64,000 bases of DNA from Sitta carolinensis. Lineage: Eukaryota; Chordata; Aves; Passeriformes; Sittidae. Below the pieces are notes generated by a model. It saw only the letters and a program-made list of their open reading frames with translations. It made no database searches and was not told where the DNA came from. The stretch lies in NCBI GenBank assembly GCA_032173965.1, contig JAVUNC010000005.1:1054001-1118000 (forward strand), written 5' to 3'. The stretch's first letter is position 1. The number at the start of each line of letters is the position of its first letter. The position numbers and the translations under genes are program-made. This document shows positions 8,641 through 21,374 of this stretch, in pieces.

Positions 8641-11621
8641 AATTTTTACCCACCTCAAAACTCCAAATCACTCCCAAGTTTATTAGCAATAAAATAAGCA
8701 AGGAGCTCCTGAATTTAAGGCTGCAAAATTCCCCATTTTCGAGGGACAATGCAGGGAATCCCAGAACGGCTGGAATCACAGAATAAAACCCAAAAGCCTG
8801 TGAAGCACCTGGAGCCTCCACTGCTGGCAACACTTAATGAGCAACTGATTAAATCTGCTTTACACTGCATTTGCATCTTTTAATTCCAACCCTGACACGA
8901 GTTTTATCAAGGCTGTGTTCCGTCTGTGGATTTTTGCAATATTTTGGTTGCAAGGTGAATCAGGATAAATCTGAAAAGTGATGGCTTTTAGGGATGGGCC
9001 AGCCAAATAATGGGACACAAGGAAAACTTAAGAAATCCAAAGGTTGGGAATTGTCAGAGCACAGGGTGAGGTGGCATGGAGACAAAGCAGTGAACAGGAA
9101 TTAGTTAAGGTGACCCTGAACTTAAAAAGCAGCCTGGTGATCCTAAAGCAGAGAGTCTTCAGGTGAACTCATGGAAAAGAGGAAAAGCAGAGATCAGTGA
9201 TGATACTCCTGCCTGCCACTGCCTCCTTCTCCCTAAAATCAGGAAAAGCAGCAAAGGAACCCGGGATGGGAGGATTAGTGAGGAGCTGATGGAGTTAACA
9301 CCATGGATATTCAGGTGAGGGAAGAAACTGCTCCCAGTTTTGTTCAATTTAAAAATCTCGTAAGTATCACCAAACAAAAAGCAAAGAAAGAGCTGTAAAT
9401 TATAATTATGGATCCTTTACAGTATTTTGGGAATACTCACTCCACAGCATGAAAGGATTTGTGAGCAAATGATGCCCAAAAAGGGGGGGACTGACACAGA
9501 TGACTGGAGCTGAGAGGGGGAGAGGTTTGCAAAATCACTTTGAAAGATTCTGAGCTACACACACACACACACAAAAAAAGTGCTCAGTTTGCAGGAAAAC
9601 AGCTCATCCTAGGACAGGCAAACTGATCTGAGGGGGGAAGGAGAGAAAAAAATGTACAAACAAAAGCAAAAGGTTTATTTTGGGCAAACCTGGTCTAAAA
9701 CACCTTAACACAAAGGACAAACAGTTTTTGATTTTCTGAAGTGCTCCAATGGCAATGACCAAAGACTGTTTTCCCTCTGCAAACTTTTAAATATTTATAA
9801 AATTATGTTCCTCACTCGCTGTCCTTTCCTCCAGCTACAGAAATTTAATTCTTTTGCATTTGCCTCAGTCACCCATCAATCATTCTCCTTCCTCCTCCAC
9901 TCGCTGTAATTCATCAATGTCTTTCTAGCAACAAAGTGCTGGAACCAAAAGTGGTGCTCAAGGAAGAGAGAGCTAAAAACAAGAGGTTTATCCAACTGCT
10001 CACTTGGACCTGAACACAAATCCTCCAATTGCTCCACCAGTATGGACAAATGACTTCCCTGAAACAGCAGAATTCTCTCCTGCCACCACACAATTACCCA
10101 AGACTTTTTCCTCTCACTTCTCATGCCCATTTCCATCCCAAATGCTTCAAATGCTTTAGTAAAAACTGAATTTATTACACCTTTCCACCAGCTTTAAAGC
10201 TGCGTTTTCAAAGTCGTTCCAACAGATTTATCTGGGTTATTTTACAGTGTCCCAGAACACTTCAACAATTTTTTCACGGTGTTGCTGCAGCGTTTTCCTG
10301 GGGGATACAATTCTGTCTTACACCTCAGAGAATAAAAAAGAACTCCTGGAAAAGCATCCTCTGCATTGCAACCCTGCTCCACCCTCATCACAGCCTGGTT
10401 TCTTATGAAATGAACTTTCAGCAGCTGAACTGAGGGGTTGTTATCAGCAGAGCCAAGAGCCCCAGTGATGCTCTGGAGAAGTCCTCAGGAGGAGCTGGGG
10501 TCAAGCAGGTGGTCATGCAAAGGAGGCAGCTTTAGGTACTAAATCTTCATGCAGGAGCCTGCCCTGATAATATAAATTACAGCAGGAAAAGAATGAGAGC
10601 AACTCGTTGATAACTATGCCCAGGGAGGGAAAAAATAAATAAGGTGTTTCTAAGGGATGGAAATTCCGTGTTCTAATGTGGTTAAAACTAGCCTAAAGTT
10701 TATTAAAAAATAATCAAAGCAGTATTTAAGGAAAAAAAAAAGGGGGAAAATAGAGAAGGAAGGTGAAAAGTGAGCTAAGAATAAAGATCCCCAGTCCTTC
10801 TGTATTAAGGATTTAGCAGTATTCTGCCAAAGTCAACCTGGAAAAACCAAACACCCTCAGATCCTCCTTGGGTGGGCTCAGACCTTCCAAACCCATGGGT
10901 ATGGGGGTCACCAGAACTTATTCCAGGTATATATGGAATTAAATAAAATATACAAATAATATTAAAAGAGTTAATAAATAAAATGAACAAAACCCAAGGT
11001 CCTTCTCACCTCAAGAAATCAGCAGATTTGCCAATCAGCAACAATTAACAGAAACCTCACATGAAATGAGAGACAACCCTGCAGACACCACTTCTCAAAA
11101 GAGAATTTCAAGCAGAGCCAAAACTTAAATTTACCTCAGAAAGCCTTTCTACAGAACCCAAACAAGCCCAGCTCTCTTATTTCCACTGGCTTTCATTCCA
11201 AAATATAAAATTCTTCCACAGCAGCACCTGAAGCCCAGCGCTGCACTGAGGAATGCAGAAACAAAATGAAAGTGTTTTTATTGATTTTCCTCGTTCCAGC
11301 TGAAAGGCAGGCAGTAAATAAAATGCAGCCTGAGAACTGCACTGCTGTTTTTATTTATTTCGTTATTCCAGGCTACTTAAGGTGTAAGAACTCCACTCAC
11401 TACAAGGCATTTTTAATTGAAAGCCTCTCCTTGTGCCATCCTGAGGAAAGCCACAGGTGGCAGCTGCAGCCAAGTAATAAAAACCAAACCTCTCAGCCAT
11501 GCCCAGGGATAAAAATTTCATTTCCAAGGAGGTGGTGCCACTCCAAAGGCTTTTCCAGAGGATTAACGTGGAGTGCACAGGAAAGTGAGGAGCGCTGGAG
11601 GTTTGGAGGACAAAGAATTCG

Positions 11622-11760
11622 GGAATGGTTTGGGTTGAAGGATCTGAAAGCTCAGCCAGTGCCACCCCACCCTGTGCTCCCACCAGCCCAGGGGGCTCCA
11701 AGCCCTGTCCAGCCTGGCCTGGGACATTCCAGGGATGCAGGGGCAGCTCTGGAATGAGCT
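11622..11760 (-). mobile_element. CR1 LINE 3' fragment
   Basis: Begins GGGAATGGTTTGGGTTGAAG and ends in the GGACATTCCAGGGATGCAGG block. It faces the CR1 piece at 11912 tail-to-tail. Confidence 0.8.
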
Positions 11761-11911
11761 GCTCATGATGGGATGAGTAAGAAGAAGGTAAATATTTTTG
11801 CACACAGAGCAAAAACCGCCCTCAGCTCCTGAGAAAACATTTCAGGATTTTAAAGCTCTTTTTGACTCCTTGTCCTCACTTGATTTCTCCTCTCTCTCCT
11901 TTTCCTGTGCC

Positions 11912-12075
11912 ACCCAGAGCAGCTGGGGGTGCCCCTGGATTCCTGGAATGTCCAAGGTTGGACACTGGGCTTGGAGCCCCTGGGACAGTGGGAGCTGTCC
12001 CTGCCATGGGTGGGGTGGCACTGGCTGAGCTTTAATGTCCCTTCCAACCCAAACCAGTCTGGGATTCCAGGATTT
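11912..12075 (+). mobile_element. CR1 LINE 3' fragment
   Basis: CAGAGCAGCTGGGGGTGCCC, then the TCCAAGGTTGGACACTGGGC and TCCCTTCCAACCCAAACCAG blocks of the CR1 sense strand. Confidence 0.85.
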
Positions 12076-12192
12076 CTGCATTTCCATTTATTAACACGCC
12101 TTCCACTTCTGCCCCTGTTGTGTTGTGAAGTCCTGCCTTTAAAGAAACAAACCCACTTTTTTTGTAAAATGCCAAATGTGCAGTGAAAGCAA

Positions 12193-12250
12193 TCGACTCA
12201 AAAAAAAAAAAAAATCCTGCTGCAGCTCAAAAAAAAAAAAAAAATCCTGC
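12193..12250. repeat. Duplicated A-rich 30-bp unit
   Basis: CTC-(A)15-16-TCCTGCTGC occurs twice in tandem. Confidence 0.8.
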
Positions 12251-13146
12251 TGCTGTTCCTCACATCAGAAAGAGCAGGAGATATATACTATTATTTTCCT
12301 GACATAAAAAACCTGAAGTCTTTAGCACTGGAAAAGAAAGAAAAGTAGGTGTTGGAGCATTCCCTGCTTCTGGAGGAACAAAATCCAGACAGCTTTTTAT
12401 TTCCTGGGAGAAAGGCACAGGAGAAGGATGTGCCCATGAGGAAACACCAATTCCTCACTCTGTAACACAAGTATGGGGGAAATTAAGTGTAGAATAATCA
12501 AAGGGCTCCATCCTTCTTCTTTCCATTTTCATTCTTCCTTCTTGTCTCACTAATAAAAAAACTTCAGGTGGAAATAGCAATGATCCCCCCTCTTTGTTAC
12601 AGTCTTTGTTACCTGCCATAAGGGCAAATCCAGACACCAAACCAAAGTAGCCTACAGAGCTTTTATTTAATTTTATGACATGACCCTGAGTTACTTTATT
12701 CAACGATATATCTTCACTCTTTCTGCATTTCAGCTCTTAAATTATAGAAACAAATGACAAATATTACGTTTTCCCTACGGGGACCTCATGAGTCACCAGT
12801 GGAATCAGAAGAATTAAAGTGACAGCACAGATCTCCACGATCTTGAGCTAATTAATTTATTAATTACTGTGCAGAGCATAATCAATGCACAGCCCAGTGC
12901 TGGGGAGAATGGACAGGACATTGTTTCCTCCAGGGCTGACTCTCCTGTCCTGGCCACTGCTGCTGCTCTCTGGCTTCTGGTGGTGTGAGCACTCCCAGAA
13001 CATCCCCTCTGGAAGAACCTGGATTCCTCATTCCAGCAGCCCAGCTCAGGCTTGCAGGGAAGTGACACCAACCTGTCCCTGGCCCCTGCTGCCCTCTCTG
13101 TTCTTAGGAAACTCCTCCTGGGTCAGAATTTCCCCTCAAAAGCAGA

Positions 13147-13445
13147 TCACAGAATTGTGGAGTTGGTTAAGTTGGAAAAGAGCTCTCAGATGATCCAGAC
13201 CAACCATTCCCAGCAGTGCCAAGGCCACCACTGGCTCATGTCCCCAAGTGCCACATGGCTTGAAATCCCTCCAGGGATGGGGATTCCACCACCAACCCCC
13301 TTTCTATAAAGAAACTTTCCCCAAAATCCAGCCTGACCCTCCCCTGGTGCAACCTGGGGCTGTTTCCTCCTCCTGTCCCTGTCCCCAGAGCCTGACCCCC
13401 CTGGCGCCCCCTCGTGTCAGGGAGCTGTGCAGAGCCAGGAGGAAC
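13147..13445 (-). mobile_element. CR1 LINE fragment
   Basis: Starts ATCACAGAATTGTGGAGTTG and continues through TCCAGGGATGGGGATTCCAC and CAGAGCCTGACC, a different CR1 subtype from the copies at 6.7 and 11.6 kb. Confidence 0.8.
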
Positions 13446-15243
13446 CCTTTTCTTGTTTTACATCAACCCTGAACCCTCTCCTTGTTTTACATTCACCAGA
13501 ACCCACCCACAAATGGCTGCACGTGCACTCGAGTGCCCCATAAAAGCGAATATTGCTGTCAGTAATTCAGCGTGTGAAAAACCAGCTCCATTTCAGGCAA
13601 AGGCACAAACTCACTCTATAAAACAGGCACATAAAGAAATGGAAAATGACTAAAATGCATTCCAGCTCAAACAGGCATTTTATCTGTTCCAGACATTCCC
13701 AAATTCTCCAAAGCTTCACGATTCAAAGGATGCTGGTAATGGGCTCTTTTACATCGCCCTGTGATGTGCAATTACAGGAGAGCAAACCTGATCCTACTGC
13801 CCGTGCTCCTGGAATTATCAAGATGCTGGAGAAACACACAACAGGAACTACCTGATGTTTGTGTGCTGCTCTGGCTGGATACAGAATCAGAAAGAAAAAA
13901 AAAAAAAGCTGTCACTTAAAAAAAAATTTTTAACTTCAGACAAATGTAAGCTGTCACAAAGTACCTCTGCATTGTGTTTATCCGACTGGGAAAAGCTGCC
14001 AGTCTTTTATTAACAATCCTTGCCTGCATTACTCAGTCACTGCACATTAGACCCAGCAGCTGGAGAGTTTTGAGTGATAATGAAACCTGTAACAAGCCAT
14101 CCTCGGCCGTCTTTTCCAAACAATAAGGGAATTAAAATTTCAATTTAAATGCAGAGGTTTGAAACACGCTTCAGTGGCAAAATTACTTCAATTAATGTGA
14201 GTGGAATACAAAGAGCAGGCTGCAGGGCTGGGCTGCAGCAGGCTGGAATGATGCCTTTGGAGGGATTGCAGCCAGCCAGCACAGGGCTGCAAAGGTCTCA
14301 TCCTGCCTGGATGGATCACAAGGCGACAGGAGCAGCATTAATCAGGGCTGTAACTGCAGGCTGAGGGCTACAAACTCCTTGTCAGATCACCTGGGGCATT
14401 TCCTGAGCCCTGAGCAGCTGTTTACCTTGAGGAGTGAAACCAAAGGACAGGCAGATCTATGGACACCGTGCCTCCCTGACAGATCAGCAATGATTTTACA
14501 TAATATTCCTATCATATCAAAGGAGCAGGGAATTATCCCACAGCCAGTGAGTGATTACAACATCAGAGCCGTGTTAACACGAGATGGCAAAAGGCAATGA
14601 GCCTGCAGTGAGGTTGGGCCAGGGAAAAGCTCCAAATGCAGGTGAATTACTGTTTCTTTATCCAAGCACATTTGTCTTCCAATGAGAATTGCAAGTGTCA
14701 AGGAGAGGCTGAAATTGAGTGTTCAATTTCCACTTGAGGTTTCTGTGCATTTCTTGATATATATTAAAAAAAAAAAAAAAAAAGCCTATGAACTAACAGC
14801 TGCTTTTTATATCATTACTCTTTGATTTATTAGAAAATATTTGCTATGCTGAGAACAAAAAACAACCCAACACAGAGCAGCAACAGAAATGCTGCAGAAG
14901 TCGATAAATCTGAGAGATTTAATGCTGCCTCTCCCTCACAGCCACAGGCAGCTTCACCCAAGCACATATATTTATATACACACAAGTGTTTGTATTTAAA
15001 ATAAACATACACAAAATATTGCAAACCAGTAAGATCTCAAATACACACCCTGAAAACCGTTTCTAAAGCATAATGGATGAGAAATCTTAAGCAAGGTTAT
15101 TTTTCTTTTTACACTTCCTGACACAGATTTGGAATAGGAAGTAGATTACTGGTCTGGAATTTTGAAAAGACTTTTTTTTTTTAATTCAAAAAGGAATTCA
15201 CAAAAAAAAAATTAAAAAAAAATAAACCAAACCAAACCAAGCA

Positions 15244-15514
15244 AACTGGTGAAAAAAGCACCAGCATTTCAACTCGTACTGATGGTAATTGTGAGTATCA
15301 TATTTTGGTACCTACAGTGAACACCCTTAATTTAAGCCTCATTTTTCCCATCTGGCAATTGAAAATATCAGGCAAACACCACACAAACTGGTGAAAAAAG
15401 CACCAGTATTTCAACTAACACTGATGGCAACTGTGAGTATCCTATTTTGGTACCTACAGTGAACACCCTTAATTTTCACCTCATTTTCCCCATGTGACAA
15501 TTGACAATATCAGG
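15244..15514. repeat. 142-bp tandem duplication
   Basis: AACTGGTGAAAAAAGCACCA begins both copies (15244 and 15386), and TTTTGGTACCTACAGTGAAC is shared. Confidence 0.9.
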
Positions 15515-15544
15515 GAAACAGCACCCTTTGACTGTCCCATTTGT

Positions 15545-15675
15545 GGAGCTGTCCAAGGCCAGCCTGGCCAGGGCTTGGAGCCCCCTGGGATACTGGGAGG
15601 TGTCCCTGCCATGGCAGGGAGGGCACTGGAGGGGATTTCAGCTCCCTTCCACCCCAAACCCTTCCTGAGTGCAGC
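15545..15675 (+). mobile_element. CR1 LINE 3' fragment
   Basis: GAGCTGTCCAAGGCCAGCCT, then TGTCCCTGCCATGGCAGGGA and CTCCCTTCCACCCCAAACCC. Confidence 0.82.
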
Positions 15676-16102
15676 AGAGCTGGCCCAGGAGAGCAGGAGG
15701 GACAGAGAAACCAAAGGAAAATGATGGCAGAGTGAAACCAGCCACGAGGATGTGACAGCAGCAACACAACCCAGGAGAGGATCCACAGGCCATGGGATGA
15801 GAGTGACATCCAGCTGTGGGAAATCCAGCAGAGGGAACAAGGTAAGGGTGACAAAGTCACGGGCATGTTAAAGTAAGATAAAGCCAAAAGGAGGAAATTA
15901 AAGTTCAGGGTGACAATTCCCAGCTCTTTCTCCTGTTGGGTAATGACTTATTAAAAAGAAATGAAGAGGCACAGCTAAGAGAGACAACAAAGGAGAGTAA
16001 AGTGGGAAAAACAAAAAAAATAAGGCAATGAAAAGATGGCCTTAAAGGGACTGTCTGGCAAAGAGGAGGAAGAAATGCAGGTAGAACTTTTGCCTCCCCT
16101 TT

Positions 16103-16265
16103 TTAACCATGGAGTGGTTCAGGATGGAAAGGACCTCTGGAGAATATCAAATCCACCTCCCTGCCCAAGCAGGGGCACCCAGAGCCATGCCCAGTCTGGA
16201 TTTGGAAATTTTCCACAGAGGGAGACTCCAAACCCTCTCTGGGTCTACAGAGCTTGAACCTGTTT
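16103..16265 (-). mobile_element. CR1 LINE 3' fragment
   Basis: AACCATGGAGTGGTTCAGGA through CTCCACAGAGGG-type sequence to CTCTCTGGGTCTACAGAGCT; a diverged reverse-strand CR1 end adjoining the purine/pyrimidine repeat. Confidence 0.7.
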
Positions 16266-16328
16266 GTAAGAGTTTAAGAAAGAAGGTGATCCAGGCAGGT
16301 GTCTGGAAAATGGATTTTAAAATAAAGC

Positions 16329-17107
16329 ATGAGATGGGAAGAGAAGGAGATGGGTGAGGAGGGGGAAAGGGGAGAAAGAGGAGAAAGGGAAAGGGGAGGG
16401 AAAGAAGGGGAAAAAGGGGGAGAAAGGGGAAAGAAGGGGAAAAAGGGAAAAAAGGGAAAAAAGGGAAAAAAGGGGAAAAAGGGGAAAAAAGGGGAAAAAA
16501 GGGGAAAAAAGGGGAAAAGGGGAAAGAAAGGGAAAGAAAGGGAAAGAAAGGGAAAGAAGGGGAAAGAAGGGGAAAGAAGGGGAAAGAAGGGGAAAGAAGG
16601 GGAGAGAAGGGGAAAGAAGGGGAAAGAAGGGGAAAGGGGGAGGAAAGAAGGGGAAAAAAGGGAAATTGGGAAAGAAAGAAGGGGAAAGGGGAAGGAATAA
16701 AGGGGAAGAAAGGAGAAAGGGGAGGAAAGAAGGGGAAGGAAGGGGAAAGAAAGGGAAAGGGGAAGCAAAGAAGGGGAAAGGGGGAAGGAAAGAAGAGGAA
16801 AGGGGAAGGAATAAAGGGGAAGGAAGGAGAAAGGGGAAAGGGGAGGAAAGAAGAAGGAAAGAAGGGGAAGGAATGAAGGGGCAAGGGGGAGGAAATAAGG
16901 GGAAAGGGGGAGGAAAGAAGGGGAAAGGGCAGGAAAGAAGGGGCAAGGGGGAGGAAAGAAGGGGCAAGGGGGAGGAAAGAAGGGGCAAGGGGGAGGAAAG
17001 AAGGGGCAAGGGGAAGGAAAGAAGGGACAAGGGGAAGGAAAGAAGGGACAAGGGGGAGGAACTAAGGGGCAAGGGGGAGGAAAGAAGAGGAAAAGGGGGC
17101 AAGGGGA
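16329..17107. repeat. Polypurine/polypyrimidine array, GGGGAAAGAA-type, abutting the exon 3 donor
   Basis: About 780 bp of almost pure purine on the plus strand (GGGGAAAGAAG, GGAAAAAA, GGGGCAAGGGGGAGGAAAGAA variants). On the EXOC4 sense strand it is pure pyrimidine starting 5 nt after the exon 3 end. Sub-blocks differ: GGGGAAAAAA at 16430-16520, GGGGAAAGAA at 16550-16630 and GGGGCAAGGGGGAGGAAAGAA at 16930-17080. Long ORFs on both strands here are compositional artefacts. Confidence 0.95.
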
Positions 17108-17111
17108 GTAC

Positions 17112-17306
17112 CAGCATGTCCGTGGCGTTGAGGTAGCGCTTGCTGGCCATGCACTGCTCCAGCTTCTGAGGCACCTGCTTGATGTTCTCAATCTCATCCA
17201 GCAGGTTGAGCACGTGCTTGTGCTCGATGCCCTCGATCCACAGCTTGCGCAGCTCGTCCCGCTTGCAGTGCAGCAGCATCTTGCAGGACAGCAGGTTCTC
17301 CTTCAC
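17112..17306 (-). CDS. EXOC4: EXOC4 coding exon 3 (Val93-Leu157)
   Basis: Third coding exon, exactly 65 codons in phase 0, from [10 protein letters not shown] to NATDML. It continues the Sec8 N-terminal helical domain, with the conserved core [20 protein letters not shown] and [20 protein letters not shown]. Differences from the human protein as remembered are HYLS to RYLN near the end. The acceptor is CTGCAG|GTGAAGG. The donor is CTG|GTACTC, which lacks the usual G at +5 and looks weak. From 5 bp after the exon the intron becomes an ~0.78-kb pyrimidine repeat on the sense strand. The junction is still well supported, because the next exon resumes at the expected residue (VSAV) in the same phase. 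Confidence 0.95.
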
Positions 17307-20004
17307 CTGCAGCGGCACAGCAAGGGTTAACGACATCTGCTCTGTTAGGAATTCCGAAAATAGCCCCACGGTTGATTTCCTGCACGCTGCCTTGGCTGAG
17401 GAGAACTTTACAGACCCTAAAATCTGAGCTTCTCTCCTGGTGAAATGTTCTTTAGTACAAGTTTTATAGCACTGGTGAAAGTTGAACTGAAGTCCCACCA
17501 TGCAATTACACACCAGACCCTGTTAACCATGACCAAGGCCATTTCCCAAAAACCAATCCAGTATTTTGGCAAACAGCAAGAAGCCAATTTTGTGTGGAAG
17601 CAAATAAGGCACCACTAATTTTCCTGCTGCAAACATTTTCCATCTGCCTATTAAATCTTCCAGCAGTCTCCTCCCTTCTTCAAGTTTGGTGTTTTCTCTC
17701 TGCAACAAGACCAGCTAAGAGTAAAAGCATTTTCCCAACAACTTGAGCAGTATCAGGTGTTTTGGAAGATTTAATCAGAACATTTATAAGTTCAAATCAG
17801 CATTTCCACTATTTATCAAGCCATTACAAACCCTTTAGTGCTGCCATGCAGTTTGAATCTGAGCCTCATCCCATCTTCCAAGTGGCAAAATCTCTCATTT
17901 TTCTCCCTTCAGGCAACACCAAGAGTTTTCCTTCTCCATTCTCTGAACTGACAGCATTCCCTGCTTTCAGACTCTCCCTGGTAAGGTCAGTGTAACCTAG
18001 CTTTTCCTGCATAATGCAAATCAACAGTCCATACTAAAATGTGGAAGCAATTAGCAGCACAGCTTCACACATTGCCTTCACACCACTCTTGTTTTGTGAT
18101 AAGTTATGAATACGTGGGGCCCAACCTTATCTCAGGCTGAACTCTCACTGAATTACACATGAAGAGAGACACTCAGAAGGAGCCTTTCAATTTATTTTTA
18201 AATAATGAGCCTTTAAAGCACTCCACAAATCCCACTTCAGCTGCACTTTCTCCTACCTTGTTCACCTGAAAGCAGTTAAAAAAAAAAAAAAATGTGTGAA
18301 AAACACATCAGTGGACCAAAACTGGACACTGGTAAATAACAACAGCTCCATAAAACAGCCTCTGTCCAGAGGCAGGAGAATTTGGGATTTCAATACTGCA
18401 CTCCAAAATGTCCTTCTGAAAAGAGGAGCATGGAAAAACCCTCAGCCAACAGAAAACCCCTCATCTGAGAGTGTCTAAAAAGCAGAGGTAAACTAAAACA
18501 CACAGTGAGACAATTTCCCATCTAATCCCTGTTCAGTACAATAATTGGAAATGTTTCACTGGCCTGGCACAGCTTCATCAGTGGACTGCAGCCACACAGT
18601 GCCAAATTAGCCAGCAAAGCAATCATGGGGCCAGAAGGAATCTCACCAGACATTCCTGCTCCTGTCCTTGCAAGAAAGATCATCAACTCCAGGCACATCT
18701 GGGAGCAGGGCAAGGAATGAACAGCAGATCTTTAAAAAAAAACTCCCCTGGGGAGCCCAAATTGATTCTGCTTCATAATTCAGGTAACACCTCAGCAGCT
18801 AAACTCAAAACTAAACCTTTCCCACCAGGAATTCCCACAGGAATTGCCCACTAAAGGCAGATGCACAGAAATCTCTGGAATCTCTGTCACTTGGACAATT
18901 CCCACCTTGCACAGAGGGGAACACCAAGAGCAAACCTGGCAGTGTAACACAGATTGATGACAAACCAGATCTGGGGCCTCCTGTGAGATTAGGTCAAACC
19001 CACTTCAATACATATTGACCAAAACTAATAAGCAAACTTAAATATCAAAAGGTCCCTCACCCTCAGAGTCATTCTTCGAGGTGGGACCCAAAGGTCACAC
19101 CACTCTCTGCTTGTGTTGACCTCTGCAAAGCTTTGCACACTCTGTGGAACCAGGCCACTGCCTCCAGTTGATTTCAAATTTAGTGGAATTGATCTCTGCT
19201 TTCAGAGCACTGAGCTTTGTCCATAAATCCTGGAATGAACTCTTACCCTTGGAAAGCAGCAGAACGCTCTCATTTTCTTTGAAAATGTTAAATGAATTTT
19301 CAAAGCCAGGAGGGTCAGTATGTAACCCCACAAGGGTAAAAATCTGCTGCTCCCAAAGCACTGCTGGGAAAGGTTTTACGCTGAGACTTCCACAGAGACA
19401 GGAAAAAAAATTAAAGGAAGGAAAATTTGGTGTCTGGTTTGTAAAGTTTAGGTACAGCAAACTGCACAGGAAGTGCAAGATGGGAGTCCAAAGAACTCTG
19501 CTGCTGCTGCAGGGACACAGCAGCTCCAACAAGTCCCCAGCCACGAGTGCCAGAGTTATTTACTGACACCATACCCAAGTGTGAGCACTCAAAATGCAGA
19601 AAGATTCAGGGGCACAGAGTTCACAGGCATTCACACAACACAGCTGAGCTTGGAAATAGCATCAGAATTCATATCCTGTGAGCAAAAAGCAAGCTGATGA
19701 ATCACCCAGACTATCCAGGAGGTGGCTGGAGGCCAAGATAGCGAAACATGAAAAGATGAGATGGAAAGGTGTGAGCTCAGCAGCCCTGGAGACTTCAAAA
19801 ACCTGAGAGCAACATGCCCAGACAATAAATGAACAGGGGCACTGCAAAGCTTTGTGCTTCACATCCACCTCTCAGTTTGACTTTTAACAACTTCTGTTCT
19901 CAGTGAGATCCTACAGGAAATGTTGCCAGTAAGACACAGCTTGGGACAAAGGTAGGACTGGATGGTCCTGCAGTGACAGAGCCACTGGTATTCAGCCTAG
20001 CTGA

Positions 20005-20925
20005 GAATCAGAATCATGCCAAGATGTGGAAGGGAACTTAAAAATCATCTTCCAACCTCTGACACAGGCAGGGACATGTCCCACTGTCCAAGGGGGCTCC
20101 AACCCCAGTGTCCAACCTGGCCTTGGCCATTCCAGGGATGCAGGGGCAGCCCCAGCTGCTCTGGCAATTCCAGCCCAGCCAGCAATTCCTGACCCACATC
20201 CCACCCCAATCTCCCCTTTCCCAATCTGCAGCCATTCCCTGCCTCCTGTCCCAAATTCCAGCTCTCCTGTCCTCCCTGGAATGTTCTGGAAGCCCTCCCT
20301 GCAGCCTTCCCTTCTCCAGGGGAACATTCCCAGCTCTGCCAGCCTCCCCTTGGCTCCAGCTCCTCTCCCAGCAATTCCTGGCCCCAGGGGCTTCCCTTGC
20401 AATCTCACAAACCAGGCAGGCTCTCCCTTCCCTTCTCCTCTCTTTTCTCTCCCCATTTCCCAGCCCAAGCCCTCGCCATGGATCCTGAGTGTGCCCAATG
20501 CCAGCAGAATCCCGGGATGCTTTGGCTGGGAAGGGCCCTCCCAGCTCATTGCAGGGACCCCTGCCAGCAGCCCAGGGGGCTCCAATCCTTCCTGGCACAT
20601 CCCAGGGATGCAGGGGCAGCCCCAGCTGCTCTGGCAATTCCAGCCCAGCCAGCAATTCCTGACCCACATCCCCCCAGCCCTGCCCTCTGGCACTGGCAGC
20701 CATTCCCTGGCTCCTGTCCCTCCATCCCCAGTCCCTCTCCAGCTCTCCTGGAGCCCCTTCAGCCCCTGGAATGTTCTGGAAGCTCTCCCTGCAGCCTTCT
20801 GCTCTCCAGGTGAGCACCCCAGCTCTGCCAGCCTGGCTCCAGAGCAGAGGGGCTCCAGCTCTGTGGCCTCCTCTGGACCTGCTCCAACAAGGTTGGACAC
20901 AATACTCCAGGTGGGAATTTAGCAG
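20005..20925 (-). mobile_element. Composite CR1 (two CR1 3' ends joined by a spacer)
   Basis: On the minus strand a first CR1 3' end terminates near 20515 (AAGCATCCCGGGATTCTGCT). About 100 bp of non-CR1 sequence follows, then a second CR1 tail ending at 20005. The block ATTCCAGGGATGCAGGGGCA-CCCAGCTGCTCTGGCAATTC occurs twice, and more 5' CR1 sequence extends to ~20925. The same junctions recur at 30.8-31.4 kb. Confidence 0.85.
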
Positions 20926-21374
20926 GAATTTAGTGATAAAGGCACTTTCTCAACTCAATTTTGATTCCCCTCAGAAGGATGATGAGAAGCTAAAAAAACA
21001 GAGGGAGAAAGAAAAGCTTAAAACAGGGGCTTGGAGCTTCCATCACTGGTGGTTACAGGTAGCAAAACTGCTGGGGTCGATGAAGGATTCAGCCTAAGGC
21101 TGTGGGAAAGCTAGGAGAGAAAAATATCACCTGCATTGTCTCCTGGGAGTTGAGATGCAAATATTGCCAAAAAGTTCTGTTTCCCCTGTTGTTATTGGTT
21201 CCTATTTGCTGCAGTTATTCTAATATTCCTAATCCTCTCCCATTGGAACCCTTTCTTCAAACTCCACCCCTAGCCAACCTTGAACAAGTTACAGTTTCAC
21301 CCTGCCCCTTGCCTTTTGTGTGCCCCATACTGTGTTGGTTTTCCTCTGTGATTTGGTAATTTCTGTCATTAAGA

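Larger units (their letters stand above)
2801..17111 (-). other. EXOC4: EXOC4 intron 3
   Basis: About 14.3 kb. It begins (at 17111) with a long pyrimidine repeat and ends 62 bp beyond an LTR-A insertion. Between are CR1 pieces, a 369-bp tandem duplication, a ~530-bp direct duplication and a CACCCACTCCTGTGA-type minisatellite. The stretches 9.0-11.6 kb and 13.5-15.2 kb look unique apart from short A-rich runs and a small CA run near 9558. Confidence 0.9.

Noticed and set aside
7672..8658. Gly/Val/Cys/His-rich ORFs up to 271 codons
   Set aside because: Translation of the 15-17-bp minisatellite in three frames.
13860..13930. Poly-A runs as a possible processed pseudogene tail
   Set aside because: No coding similarity upstream on either strand; simple A-rich intron sequence.
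16274..17513. Long ORFs of 260-400 codons on both strands, rich in Pro/Phe/Ser or Lys/Gly/Glu
   Set aside because: They are readings of the GGGGAAAGAA repeat. The C-strand ORF only includes real EXOC4 exon 3 by reading through its donor.
19992..20922. Several overlapping ORFs of 250-300 codons on both strands
   Set aside because: They fall wholly in the GC-rich composite CR1, have no LINE reverse-transcriptase motifs and recur at 30.5-31.6 kb with the repeat.
20940..21060. Lys/Glu-rich ORF segment (KDDEKLKKQREKEKLK) after a CAG
   Set aside because: It does not match EXOC4 or any family I can name, and the phase does not fit between exons 2 and 3, which join directly.
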